A program made the translations under genes and the position numbers. From Cylicocyclus nassatus (Eukaryota > Nematoda > Chromadorea > Rhabditida > Strongylidae), in NCBI GenBank assembly GCA_958299035.1, contig CATQJL010000001.1, positions 9,771,817 to 9,835,816 of the forward strand: DNA of 64,000 nt, given 5' to 3'. Positions 21,964 to 34,400 of this stretch are shown one piece after another. The notes beneath the pieces are model-generated. The model was not told the origin of the DNA. It was given only the letters and a program-made list of their open reading frames with translations, and did not search any database. Every line of letters starts with the position of its first letter. Within the stretch, counting starts at the first letter, position 1.

Positions 21964-22205
21964 AGCGCGCCACCCGCGTGCAATGAATGATAACGACGAG
22001 AATAACCGTGCGGCCCGCGCTCGTTCCTCCAGTGGCGCGCGCGCATTCATCGTACGGCGCGCGCGCATTCATCGTACGGCCCGCGCGCACGGAGCGTTCG
22101 GCCCCCGCGCACGGAGCGTTCGGCCCCCGCGCACGGAGCGTTCGGCCCCCTCGCACTACAAGGCGCCGCACGGGGAGCACGCGCGCGCCGCACGGACCGA
22201 ATGTC
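21964..22205. repeat. GC-rich minisatellite
   Basis: Repeated CGTACGGCGCGCGCGCATTC and ACGGAGCGTTCGGCCCCCGC units. Long open frames on both strands here are composition artefacts. Confidence 0.75.
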
Positions 22206-22470
22206 AGAGTAGATACCCAATAGTCGTTTCTGTGATAGTGCGTGCGCTGACCTTAGACGCGCAATTACGGACAATTTTCGATTTTGCATCGAACTTGGAC
22301 TCTCGTACATACTGTCACTCTAACGTTCGTTTCTTTACTGAAGAGAGATTGACGTGCGAAAATTTAGAAATTCGGAATTGTTTCACTCGAGAGAGCTCGC
22401 GTGTTCCAAGTTCTCATATTTGCAGCAAATCCGTTCTCTTCAGCTTTTTTAATAAGTAAAAAGAGGGTGT

Positions 22471-22482
22471 TTATCTCAGATT
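22471..22482 (+). promoter_or_regulatory. Likely spliced-leader acceptor before RAB5IF
   Basis: TTTATCTCAG directly precedes ATTATG, with no upstream exon needed to supply a start. Confidence 0.5.
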
Positions 22483-23153
22483 ATGTCAAAGCGGAGTGCC
22501 TCCCCAGAAAAGTACAACTGGACAGATTCGGTGAGTAAGTTTTGGAGTTCGATGGTCCGTGACATGCTACTCAAACCATTTTTATCTCTAGCATAGTTGC
22601 TGTTGTGTTCATTACTCAAACATTTCTAGTTTCTTGAACCTCGACGAAACGAATTCTGCTTAATCTTGTTTTCAGTTAGGGAAGGCCCTCCACGCTGGTA
22701 GCGAATGGTCAGACAAAGATGAATTATTAGACGTTGTTTACTGGGGGAAACAGGTATATCATATACTTTGATAGTAGTTGATGTTTTTTTTGTCTTGTCT
22801 GCCAGCTGTAAATAATTGTCAGAGTCGTTCTCTGTATCTTCCATGTTATGTTCGCTTCAGATCCTATCCTTAGTCATTGGTATCGCATTCGGCGCCGCAT
22901 CCATGCATGGAATTCTTGCTATACTTGCATATGTCGTCATATCAACTATGGTCGCTCAACATTTCGTTGTAAAATATCAACAAGTAGGTGAAGTTTTCTT
23001 TTAACAAGGTAATTATCCAAATCATTGCTTAAGGTGGACGAAGACGAGGTTGGCGGGTTTTGGGAGTTAGCCAAAGAAGGTTTCGGGTCTGCGTTTGCAA
23101 CTTTTATGGTCGCTTGGATTACGGTTTATTCAGCTCTCTACCACAGCTCTTAA
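22483..23153 (+). CDS. RAB5IF: RAB5IF/C20orf24-like membrane protein
   Basis: Four phase-0 exons (22483-22530, 22676-22753, 22861-22983, 23034-23153) give a 122-residue protein. The motif WSDKDELLDVVYWGKQ is followed by two hydrophobic segments (ILSLVIGIAFGAASMHGILA and AILAYVVISTMVA), then VDEDEVGGFWELAKEGFGSA and a last hydrophobic stretch. This order matches the RAB5IF (OPTI/RCAF1) family, small ER membrane proteins linked to multipass membrane protein biogenesis and also reported in respiratory complex assembly. Length fits the family. The ATG lies three bases after TTTATCTCAG, a likely trans-splice acceptor. B3GLCT follows 357 bases downstream on the same strand. Confidence 0.85.
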
Positions 23154-23510
23154 TCTATGATTCGCTGGTTTATGTCTGCGTTGTCGAGTGGGAAATATTA
23201 GCTATCGATTGATTGTCAAATTATCATCATGATTGTCATGTTAAACTGTCTGAATCTTTCTTTGTGATGAGCCATCGTTTTCTTTTTCCGCGTATTGTTG
23301 TGTTTCAGTGCTACTCGAACGATTGACGGTTATTCCACGTTACCTGCTCTGTAAAATATAATATGATTGTTTGTACGGTCATGACTCATGTTGTTGTCTG
23401 TGATAAGTGATAAATTCTGTGCGCTAAAAATTTCTAATTTTCAAGGTTCTTCCCTATGCATGCTTTTGTTACTTGAGCTGTACATTTTCAGTTTTTGCTT
23501 GCTTTAGTTT

Positions 23511-26500
23511 ATGGTGTGGAAATGGGCTTCCTTTCTTTGCTGGATATTATTCGCTCTTACATCAGTCACTCGCTGTGGCGCATACGGTAACACTCATACC
23601 AGTGAGTTTGTACTAGTTTACAAAGCTAAACGATATATTGATTCGATTGCTAGTGAAGTGGATTAAGTATTGATCAAATCACTAATAGTATGGCGTGTGC
23701 TATACGCGGATAATTCAATGCCTTAGCCTTCGTTTTTTGTCCTCATTGTGTTGTTCCTCGCTACGGCCTTTTGAACCTTATTTATGGACGGCATCAAGGT
23801 ACGATGACGATGAGTATCTGATCTTGAGATGTTCATTTCTGCAAGAGTGCTAAGATAAGCGTGGGAGACATGCGTCTAATTATGATTTCGGGAATCAGGG
23901 CAAACGTTACCTTAACTGCAATTAGGGGAACATTTGCACTGCGCTTTCGTGCGGCAGAGATGGCTAAACTATTTGTAGGCAGTGGAGTAGTCCTTCAGCA
24001 TTTTCGCGTCCGACTATCGGTTATCGCCTTCCTTAGCACTTGAAATTGTAATCATAAGTGTTGTAATCATGATTTACCAATTTTCTGGAAAAAGAGAAAA
24101 CATCTGGTTCGCAATGCTCGCGTGCTATACAAATCTGCTAACTTGGCGCAGTCTGCCGGCTTCCTGCGTTATCGAACTTGCTAGCCATCATTTTCTTTCC
24201 AGATTTTGCAACATTCGTTATTCTTGGTCAACGTTCAAACTTCGATACTGCCAAAGCAGTCTTCCTCAAAGATACAATCTTGAAAGATTTCGAAAAGCAA
24301 CATGAGGTGTGCATCTGTGTGTTTATTACAAATTTCTATATCTGAAGTCTGACTATGGACTGTGATATTACGAAAGATAGTACATTCCAGGATGCTGAAG
24401 TGATCGTTCCCCACCTGGACTTTTCTAATTTCGTTGGCTCGTGGGCTATGTGGACTCTTTTCAGTAGGTTTGAAGGCACCATCTTTTTGCATGCCTGGTG
24501 AGCTTGCTAAGCTCGACTACTATTCAGGCTTCATAAAAATATCCTGTCGAAGTGGTACATTTTTCTGGAGGCGGATTCTCATGTAAATGCTAACGTTTTG
24601 ATTGATTTTATGCAACATTTTGATTCACATGGGAAATATTTTCTTGGATGTGGTCTCTATGATGAAAGGTAAGTCTAGAACACTGTGTTTGTTTATAAAG
24701 CCCGATGTTTTGCCCTAGTGCAAAATTTGTGTGCAATATATTGTGTTTCACCATGAGCTTGTTCCACCTTTCGCAATGTTCATCGCTTGCATTTAGCCCT
24801 GTCATTATCCATCACTTCCACGGCTACGACGCTACTGACGGACAAACATTTTTGTATCCAGACACTGCTTGTGGCATTTTGCTTTCGAGAGGACTTCTTG
24901 CAGAGTTTGTTTTGATCAGAATTTTTGGATAGTTTTTCCATTTCTTCTGCGTTCTCATTACAGTTGTTTCAGACTAGTATCGGCTGACTCTATTGATCCA
25001 CCTTTGAGCTTATTCTCGATAGATGCCAAGCATGAGGTAAGTGCAGTCTCATGTATGTTTTATGCCTTCTTCCTTTTCCTTTTATTTCATTCGTGTGATT
25101 ATCAGTAATACATAAGCAAAGGTTGTTTGCGTCGTGTCAGTTCCACTTCTTAGCTTTAGATTGCACTGCTCATCCTCAAAAGGGGCGGAACCACTTTGTC
25201 ATCGTATTCTGACACCTTTTGTAATACTAAACGTGATGGTTGCGCTATCTACTACGACGTAGGTACATTGTATCCTGTATCATGATGACGTACTGTTATC
25301 TTCTCATGTGTTTAGTTCGCTCCTTGCGAGTCTTCAGCTCCACTCACTACCGATAAAGTATTATTTTCTGTCAAGACTTATCATGGGAACCACGACAGTA
25401 GAGGTGTGCTTTCTTACTTTTTTTTTCTTTGCTTTACTTCTCATCATGGTTTCAGCTCATTATTAATAAATTTTCTTTATACCTTATTATTGTTGATCTA
25501 GGGATACAAATCTGCTTCTAATATCTTGAAACTAAAGGTCATACTCTTGGATATATTCGTAGTTTCCTGAATATTGTGCGCTAGCTAGCAAACCCGCCTA
25601 CGCCCGGCCCTGTCAATAATATAGTAATCAGGCTCGCTTAACCCTCTATGCCAGGTCCCAGCTCTTGGCCACAAAAAATCGTTAAAATCGATATTGATGG
25701 ATAACAAAAGTAGCCTACGTCCCCCCCCCCTCCCTGCCGGGAAGTGTATGTTTGCAAAGTTTTATCCCGACCGGTTCAGAAATAAAGACTTGTATTCGGA
25801 ACACGCATGGACTACATACAGACATAGTATATATAGTCGTCCTCACCCCACTAGTCGGTCGGTGGACGAATTCGAATTCGAACTGGAGCAGGCAGGTCGC
25901 TGCAGAGCACGGCACCTTAGCTCTCCGTTCAAATTCACGCATTCACTTTGCGTATTTCTTCGCCATTGCTTAGCAGTTTTTGTATTGTTACAACGTTTTT
26001 GATCTATATTGAGTTTTTGTAATTGCTGAGCGTTGTCTCCTGCCGCGCTTTGCCGTGACAGGCCTGCTCCAATTCAAATTTGAGTTCGTCCACCGACCGA
26101 CTAGTGGGATGAGGGCGACTATACTTGTAAGGAGCAAAACGCCCACTTGCTTTCCTGCTCTCTCCAGCCAGACACCAATTTGTTTTTCCCAAGAATATTA
26201 CATTCCTGCTTTCTATTTCTTGTACACAGCATTTGGTTCTGAAAATTTAGGTGTGAATATGCAGTCCAATCGCCAGTTTTCAACTTTTCTTGCAGATGTG
26301 CAAATTCTCTCATTGTGCACATTTTTTTAGTTCCCATCATCAAAAACACTTGGGGTGCATCATTGCCATCGATTGAGTTCTTTAGTGACGTTGCTAATGA
26401 AAGTATTCCCACGATCGCCGTTGGGGTGCCAAACACTAAAAGGGGTAATTTTCAGCAGCGCTTTTTCTTTGCAGCCTTAAACTTTCAGCGTTTTCCAGGG

Positions 26501-27554
26501 CATTGTGAAAAAACACTTGTGATTTTGAGGCGTTTTGCTGACATATCAGCTCAAAGCGAAGTCGTTAGAAAACCTCTATGGCTTTTTATCGCTGACGATG
26601 ACACTTTATTGAGTGTTTCTAGACTGTTACGACTTCTGTCTTGTTATAACAGTAACGAAAAGGTAGGTTTGCTACTTTTTGTATTTTGAGCAAAGTGCAC
26701 TGAAGTTTCTATCTGAATTCATGCACAGGTGATCGTGGGTGAGCGATATGGCTATGGTTTTTCCGGTTCGGGTTTGGATGGATATGACTATCCAACAGGT
26801 GGATCTGGGTTTGTTTAGTTATTATTTCCATTAAACTATCAGAAATGTTCGTGGAATTTTGTTACAGGATGGCTTTTTCTCATGCGGCAGTAAAAGCAAT
26901 TGTTTCTGTTTGCGATTGTCCCACAAATGATTCGCCCGATGACATGATCATCGGTGAGATAAAGTATAATGTAACACTTAGCGTTTGATAGCATTTGCTC
27001 TCTCAGGCGTATGTGCTCGAAAGTCCAGTGTGGCAATACTGCACAGTGCAGCATTTCATCAGGCTCGGCATGTTGACTACCCAAAAGCTTATCTGGAGTA
27101 AGTTTGCATAAGTTCCCTCAGTCAATTTTCTACTTCGAAGGGCTGTCAGCCGTCACGCTTTCTCTTTCTTTTTACTCGTTAGTTCAAAAGGGACTTTTGC
27201 TGGGCTTTGTTCATCTCACTTGAAGTAAAAGATGAGTATGTTTTGTGAGGACACCACCTTTCACAAGATACTTTCTTGCGTAGACAGCAAATGAGTTGTA
27301 CGCTTTCGCATCCCTCAGATTTACAAATATTAGTCCTTTATTTTTTTGAGTACTTGTGAAATTTGGAGTTAGGTTTCGTCGCGATTTAGTTTCTCATGTC
27401 TTATGATACAATTTTGGCTGTCTTTTGCACTTGATATTTTAGGCGGATCCCACCAATCTCATTCCATAAGTTCGACGATGTTGATCCATACCAAGTTTAT
27501 GCGGAGTATCTGGTCGAAAACCACACGGAAACTCTGAGGAAACAAGAGCTTTGA
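23511..27554 (+). CDS. B3GLCT: Beta-1,3-glucosyltransferase (B3GLCT), ER
   Basis: Fourteen exons join in consistent phase: 23511-23586, 24203-24306, 24391-24467, 24528-24668, 24797-24904, 24964-25036, 25160-25258, 25316-25403, 26330-26444, 26499-26662, 26729-26808, 26868-26953, 27007-27097, 27443-27554. The enzyme adds glucose to O-linked fucose on thrombospondin type 1 repeats. An N-terminal signal peptide (WKWASFLCWILFALTSVTRC) leads into a fringe-like N-terminal half (FVILGQRSNFDTAKAVFLKD, IIHHFHGYDA). The catalytic half follows: PTIAVGVPNTKRGHCEK, the metal-binding DDD in LFIADDDTLLSVSRL, ERYGYGF, GGSGMAFSHAAVKAI, DSPDDMIIG and FHQARHVDYPKAYL. It ends KQEL, a KDEL-like ER-retention signal comparable with the REEL of vertebrate B3GLCT. 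The eighth intron holds old repeats (25.69-26.19 kb). Confidence 0.93.
25694..26190. repeat. Inverted repeat pair in B3GLCT intron 8, with Helitron remnant
   Basis: The segments at 25838-25920 and 26045-26130 are inverted copies (CCCCACTAGTCGGTCGGTGG with CCACCGACCGACTAGTGGGA). The left outer part (about 25738-25810) matches the reverse complement of the Helitron 5' region of 41-51 kb (AAGTGTATGTTTGCAAAGTT). The element at 41.35 kb in which the Helitron sits belongs to this repeat family. Confidence 0.7.
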
Positions 27555-27748
27555 TAATCTCATTTCCACACTTCTTTTATTAATGCATAATACTTTTTAT
27601 TGCTCCTCCTTTCGAAGTGCCAATCACGGAATCTCGCTTGATAAACGCTTTCTATTGTCATGAATCTGTTTTCATATGATGTTCTCAATCGTCTCGTACT
27701 TCTGCCGCACTTCATTTGCATAATTCAGCTAATAACGTTTAGCGTAAT

Positions 27749-28811
27749 ATGGCAGACGATGATGACTTAGTAGACTGCGACTTGTTTATCGCATCACCAA
27801 CGTCAGGTAGCCCTAATATATATCATTCATCTTATAAATACTTTTCTGAGATTTACCTTTCAGATCCGGAAGCTCATCACCTCACTGATTCTCCTTGTTC
27901 ATCCAAAGAGGTTAGACAGTAGCAGCCATTGAATGATAATAGTTTCTATGTATAGGGCAAGAAGTCTTCACGGGACGGTGCAGAAGTTCGGTCTGTTATC
28001 ACCCCGGAAGAAAAAGTCAAGTGAGTTTCCTAGATCACTATGAAGCAAAGATCTGATATTTCGAATGCCTACCCTGTCCTCAACTTCTGTAGAAGGGGTG
28101 CCCTACAATTGAGTTATACAGATGTTTTCACAGTCTTATATCATGATTATGTTCAGTGAAAATGTGTTCAGGTCACTGTTGATTGAGTAATAACTTTAGT
28201 GCAGCAGAGCATGAACTCGATGAGGAAGTTGAAGTGATCGTCGACGACGATTCTACCCTTATTGAGGCATCTGAATTGCTTGGAAACACTGAAATTCGCG
28301 GAACGCTTGCTTCTACTTCAGCATCCACTGTTGATGACGATGATGGAGGCGAAGTATGTTGTACAGTTCCTAGCAACCAGTTGTGCTTGACCGAAACAGT
28401 TTTCAGGATGTTACACCGGTTGTCGACGATTCCGCTCCTATTGAGGCGTCCGAACTGATGGGAGACGGTGAGAATCCGCCGACGCTCCGCGATGCTTTAG
28501 CAGCCACTATTGATGATGATGGAGGAGGCGAAGTATTATTCAGAGTTCTTGTGTACTCGCTTTATTAACCGAAACAATTTTCAGGCAGTCCGCAATGCGT
28601 TGGCACTTTTCAGCGAAAACACCATAAGAAGAGGCACCCTTTCGTTGCCGCTGCAAAAACTGTTTTTGCGATTGCGAGATCTCGGATGCGTCATTGATGT
28701 CATTCAAGTGAGTCATCATTCATCTCCTGCTTTTTTTCCTTTCATTTTTGGATGGTTTTCGTTCTTTGATTTTGTTCTTTACGCATCTGTATCTTGTTGT
28801 ATGTCCAGTAG
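27749..28811 (+). CDS. Small acidic protein with duplicated exon, unrecognised
   Basis: Exons 27749-27806, 27864-27910, 27956-28020, 28200-28353, 28407-28532, 28585-28707 and a stop codon at 28809-28811 right after the last acceptor give 191 residues with consistent phases. The protein is rich in Asp, Glu and Ser. The fourth and fifth exons encode repeated units (IEASELLGNTEIRGT...DDDDGGE and IEASELMGDGENPPT...DDDGGGE), and their introns are also alike, so an exon-intron block was duplicated. The C-terminal exon (LPLQKLFLRLRDLGCVIDVIQ) looks helical. No family is recognised. It starts 194 bases after the B3GLCT stop, behind an AACGTTTAG acceptor, so it could be the third gene of an operon. 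Confidence 0.65.
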
Positions 28812-30330
28812 GCGGAATCGTTGCTAATACACAATACGTTACTGAGTTAGTAAAAGCAATTCTCTTCTTGAGTTCATAATCCTCTATCTAATTTGGTGCG
28901 GAGAAGTTGCTCGCATTCTTTGCGCTGCAGAAACTAATCATAGGCAGTCAGGGTTATTTGTGGAACACGATGTCAAAGAATCGTTAGCATAGTATGAGCG
29001 TCAATCACGTAGTGCTGTGTACACAAGCGGTCGATAACCAGCCAGCTGGTCGTTCTTTGCGTTTCGAAAATGCCACGCCCCGCCTCTTTGGTATAAAAAG
29101 CCCGCGATGGCCCCGGCATTCAGTGCACGCGTACGAGCGCTTGGGCTGGTAGCGGCTGCTGGTGCTGCTCTAATCGTGAAAGGTTCACTCTGAATCTCTT
29201 TCACTTGGTTTTGGCATACGTTAGGAGCGTCCCCTAGTTTCGTGATAGATAGATTTCACATGAATGAAACGCTCTGAGCATTTGCTGTTACGCTGAGAAG
29301 ATCTGGTGTATTTCACTTTCGAAGAAAGGACTTTGTTTTCTACCACATATCGTTTTGACGAGGAATTATGTGCAAAACGCGCAAAACAATGAATTCTTTT
29401 TTAACAAAGTGGCTCTTTTGCAATCGTTGCTGGTCATGCTCTGAAATATGTTCATGCAGCCTTTTTTGCATCTCTCGATGCTGTTCTTGGTGTTCAGGGT
29501 ATTGATCTGTTTATTATACATCCTTCTTTGAATGCGTTTCTTCTCACTTATAATGCAGATTTAAGGGTGGATGCAAACTTCAAAAAGCTAAATATTAATA
29601 GCTAATAAATCATTGTCATTCATACATGTAGGTACCCTTTTTTTGGCTACGCCTTGCTGGTAGTGGAATTTTCTGGAAAGTTTCGCGATGTGCTGCACTT
29701 TTCAGTCATTAATAAAGATGGTGGTGTGAAGGTGAATGGTTGGGAGCCAGGCTTCGGCATGAGTACGTTTCTAGGATTCTTGAAACGAAGTCCCCCTAAC
29801 TTCCGCGAAATTTTCACGAAGCCCCCTTTGATTCTCAGCTCTAAACGTAAAAACATTCAAGAAAACAAAACGTTGAGTAAAAAAAGCGTCGCAATTCCTG
29901 ACCACAAAAAACGCTTGCTTTTTCGCCCCAAAAACGAAGTTCGGTTGCTTTTAAACGATCTGTGCCGGCCCTGTTGGGAGCGCATGTCTGAATACGTTTT
30001 TCTAAGGCAAGTTCGATATTGCTTATATTTTCGAAAGTGTGCAGGATTCTCGATTTTCTACCTGTACAATTAACTTCATCATGTTTAGTTTATTAGGGGG
30101 GGGGGGGCTATTCGTTCTCAGTCCCGTTTCCATATACACAACGAACTTATTCAAAGGAAATTCTTCACTAAATGTTCCAGGAAGTTTGGTGTGTTTCATC
30201 AACAAGTATAAAATCAAACTAGGTACATTCAGAATGCAAAAGTATTTTTCATAAATGGTATTCATGTTATAATGAATCAGATCTTGTATTCATTTTCTTT
30301 TCGCGTTGTTTACCTAATACAAAGAGGTAT
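28812..30330. other. Mostly unassigned; one possible first exon
   Basis: A GGTATAAAAAGC TATA-like box at about 29090-29101 precedes ATG 29107. The ATG opens a short frame (MAPAFSARVRALGLVAAAGA, then ALIVKG) ending at a possible GTTCAC donor near 29182. It could be a signal-peptide or transit-peptide exon. No convincing downstream exons were found. The open frame at 29654-30073 has no recognisable domain and I do not call it a gene. Confidence 0.35.
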
Positions 30331-30492
30331 AGGCTGCTGCATGACGAAGGCGCAATACCTTCGGGCGCTAAGGCGGCTTTATTAGCCGCAGAGCGCATGA
30401 GGTGCGGGATCTACAACGGTGAGGATATGCGCGCGTCGCGTTCGCGCACGCTCACCCAGTATCGCCATTGCGCCTTCGTCATGCAGCAGCCT
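30331..30492. mobile_element. Small MITE
   Basis: Ends AGGCTGCTGCATGACGAAGG and CCTTCGTCATGCAGCAGCCT are perfect inverted repeats, extending to about 28 bases, in a TA-rich setting. Confidence 0.8.
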
Positions 30493-31409
30493 TTATATGG
30501 TTGCGAAAACCTGATCAAAAGCATTTCCACGGCCGCGAAAACAGTTTAGCTTGAAACGTTGAGGTAGTAGTTATTTCGCATATGGTTTGTTCTCCAGAGA
30601 GGTTCGCGTCGGTATTATCGACTGTACGCTATTTCGCTGCCTTTCGCTCGTTTTGACACGTTCGCTTAGGGTAAACACCTCAGATTTGCCGAAGTTAACG
30701 TGCTAAAAAGGAGCGAACGCCAGCAAGCTGAGCGCGCGAGCGGTGGCACCTTTGAGAACTTTTATGGAGCACAGATGATAGTAATATTGCGCGAACAAAT
30801 CAAAAATCATTCTTGACAGTTTCTTGCTCTCTTGATCATATAATGCTTGTGCACCACCATCGTAGTCTGGGTTCTATGTGTGACCAACTCATAAAACGAC
30901 TCTTTCGACATCTAGTAGCCATCCAAAGAAAGCACGTCGCTGCTTGAACATTATTACTAAGCCGACTTTTTTTCCCTTAGCGAGGTATAATTTGAACATT
31001 AGGGGGAGAATGCAAATAGTGTCTTTCTCCTCAAGTTCTAGATGCAAATCGCAGCGCTTCGTAGATAAGAAGAACGTTGAAAATCTGTACTTTTCTGTAC
31101 ATTTAATGCTTGGGAGTGCATACACAGGAAATGGCTGGAAAAGTGTACTATAGTAGGTGTGATTGGTACATTCATCAAAGCATTCAACACTTATTGATTT
31201 TGACTGTTGTCGAGTGCAGTTATTGCATATCACAGTTGCTCTTGTCTTCCTTCCAGTAATGCCATTCACTGATTTCAGTACATTGCTCTAGTAACAACCT
31301 TATGTGTAGTACAAAGCGAAGATGAACTGACATTTGACCGCGACTTTCATTCGCATAGTTTAGTCGATGATAAAAGCCCCATCCCAGTGTCAGAGTACTC
31401 GTACTTCAG
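30493..31409. other. No gene recognised
   Basis: An open stretch before 31410 (DELTFDRDFHSHSLVDDKSP) ends in TAG past the THAP exon in another frame and may be intronic. Nothing else is supported. Confidence 0.35.
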
Positions 31410-34400
31410 GCAAAACTCTCAAAAAGGAAGATCAGGTGCTTCGTGGACGGCTGTTCCTACAATAGACTGCAACCGGAGAACATCGGATTTCGTTGCACTT
31501 TGCCATCCAACGTAGAGACTGCTCTGCAATGGATCTGCATATGTGTGGTGGGTGATAACTATTCATTCCTCGATAAAGTTTAAGTTTTTTCGTTTTTCAA
31601 TCACAATGTGTCCGTACTTGATTGCAAGTATAAAGACGATCTTCAGCGCTTCATACTTCTAAAGTCGGCGATAGAGGGATTCAAAAAAAAAACTTGAATA
31701 TGATAATATGTGCGTAATGTAGTGTTTTTATTTATGATTATGAACAACCGGAATATGTCTGTTCACAAATTTTGCTGATTGAATTTTACGAACTTACTGA
31801 CGAAGTAGCTCATGGTCATTTGTGTCAGATACATTCCCTTTAATTAGATCAGTAAATAAGAAGCAGTTTCAACGCTTTGTCTAGGCTAATTGCAGGAATT
31901 CATGCTGCCATATCAATTACGAATCAAGTTCATAGTCTTATTTTTTGTTTTCAGTCAGACATCGGTCAGCAGAACACTCTCATAATCAAATTCATCAATA
32001 GTTTGCACGAAGAAGATGGTTAGTCACAGCGACATTCCATTGTTTTTGATATCATGCGTAGAAGTAACTCTTCTTCATTTCAGAGGAGGGCGGGCAGATA
32101 CTGAACAAAAAAATAGCTCCATCAAAAAAGCTATACTTCTTTCCTTTTCGGATCTGTAGTCACCATTTCGACCCAAGATGTGCTGATCTGCCGACTGCTC
32201 TTGTGCCGAGCCTTAATCTTCCAGAGAAGCCTTTCTTTTCTCGTGATGTTGGTGCACGTTTTCATTTACATGAAACTTCTGGTTCAAAATATTATCGATG
32301 TTAAGGAGCTTTTGCTTCGTCTTCGACGGCGTTATGTCTTCCTTTCCGAAATGGGCTATGAAGATGTCGACATAGACAAACTTGGTAAGATTTTCTTGAA
32401 GTTCGACTCAGGGCCCGGCAGGAGGTGGCATTTACGAATTTTGAAAACGATATCCCCTTTGAAGCCAAAATTTCTTACGAATTCCCCTTTGACCCTATTT
32501 TTGAACCCCGTAAGTCCCTGACAAACAAATATACAAAAATAATAAGATGGGCGGCCTCAGCCTTATTATAGTAGTACTACCTGGCTTTCCTGGTCCAGCC
32601 CGGGTCATCAAGGTTTCAGCTCAATGGGTTAATCCGCAAAGGAATCTATAAAAAACATAGGGTCAAGATTTGCACAAACTTGACGTTTATACAGGGTGTA
32701 AAAAAATGTTTAGAACGTTTGATCGTTAATATCTCTCTTCCCAAGAAGTCTTTTGCCTTGCTTCAGGTACCGTCTTGTAGAGCTGGCTTCAACTTAAATT
32801 TCCATTATAGAACGAATCACCCATCTCTCTTCATTACGGTAGGGTTACGGTAGAAACTTCATAGAGGGTTTTGAACCATGAAAGGCCATATTTTGCCCCA
32901 GAAAGGAAACAAAACAGCCTGAAAACTTTTACACCAGGCTAATTAGAATTGCTGATTATAACTGTAAAGTTCCCAACTCATTATGATGCTTCATTGAAGA
33001 GTTATGCCAGGTGAGAGGTAGCGGCTTTTTTTTTCAAAATCCTAAAAAGTGCGATTAAACCGTTTAGAAAGCTTCGTAACCTTGTGAATAGTTGAGTATT
33101 GAACTCAGCGTCTAAAAAAACCCTATTACACAAGTTTTCACAATTTTTTGAAAAATTTTGAAACGGCAGCTTTTTCCACATTGACACCATATGTTTCAAG
33201 TTTCTACCGTAATCCTACAACAATGAAGAGAGATGGGTGATTCGTTTTATAATGCAAATCTAAGTTCTACAAAACGGTACCTGAAGGAAGGCAAAAGACT
33301 TCTTGGGAAGAGAGATATTGACTATCAAACGTTCTAAACATTTTTTTGGGACACCCTGTAAATCTAAGATACTACTCATTTATTAGTCAGCTGCGAAACT
33401 TTACAGCCGATTTCATCCCGGATTAGGCGGAACATTCAACAAGGAGCGGCGCATGCGCGCCGCTAGAGGCTTCGCGAGCGCATAGCGGTAGCATTTTGCC
33501 ACAAAGACTGAGCAGAATGAATAGACGCAGGCCTTGGTTCTCAGCACGATAGGTCATACTGTAGCTGCGAAACGGCGCGAGCTGTTGCGAGGCGGACGCC
33601 GCCAATCCAATTTCCGCCTAAACCGGGTCGAATACTGTACAACTTACAATAACCGATTGCGATTGGAGCGCGCTTTCCGAGGCCGATCATAACGCTGTGA
33701 ACCCTATTTGGGGCTGTAACGAAGCGGTGCCTTGCTGGTTTTGGAAGCGGATTTGAACATATAGTAATACTCTCGACCTAGTCCACATTTATGTAAAGAA
33801 AGCCGGGAAATTATGTGAAGGGAAGCAGGGAGCCACCCCAGGTGGCTCCCAGGTGGCGCGGGAGCCACCTAATTTCGAAAAACACTTACCATTTTTTAAA
33901 TTCACATAAGTTTCTCATAATCCTTCATACTTTTTTTGTGCTCATGGTCCTCCAACTACACAGCAAATTTGGTGCCATATCGTTACTTGTGCATTGAAAA
34001 CGAGCCTATTTTATTATTTTCCTTATACAAGAATTGCGATTTGAATTCCCGCCTGCGGGTAGGCTAGCGATCGGAGCACAGAATCTTCACATTGCTGGAA
34101 TCTAAGTTCATAGGACAGTAGCATCAACAAGGAATGATGAATAAAGAATGATATGTGCATCGTTTATCGGTAAACAAAAGGGAAGTCGTATTTTGGGGTC
34201 CGGGCTCCGCCCCGGACCCCAAAATACGACTTCCCCTTTGCTTTTTCAGGCCAAAAACGATATCCAGCCTGTGAAAGCGCCACCCCCGCCGGGCCCTGGT
34301 TCGACTTACTTGTTTTTTCTTATAATTATTGCTGAAACTTCCAGAGCCAACTGGTGTCCTGGTGAATCCGTTGAGTAGTCCACTGTCTTGCTGTGTGCCA

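Noticed and set aside
21920..22459. 179-codon open frame across the GC-rich array
   Set aside because: Stop-poor GC repeat composition; overlapping frames on both strands are equally open.
29654..30073. 139-codon open frame
   Set aside because: No domain, no conserved-looking splice borders and no neighbouring exons; kept only as unassigned sequence.
30560..30645. let-7-like word TGAGGTAGTAGTT with CTGCCTTTC about 75 bases downstream
   Set aside because: Only about eight pairs form near the ends, several of them wobbles; the rest of the putative hairpin does not pair. An 11-base match is expected by chance at a few percent in a window this size.
32287..32306. Frameshift in the THAP gene after KYYRC
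   Set aside because: A 58-base GT...AG intron (32248-32305) joins both open frames in phase, so no frameshift is needed.
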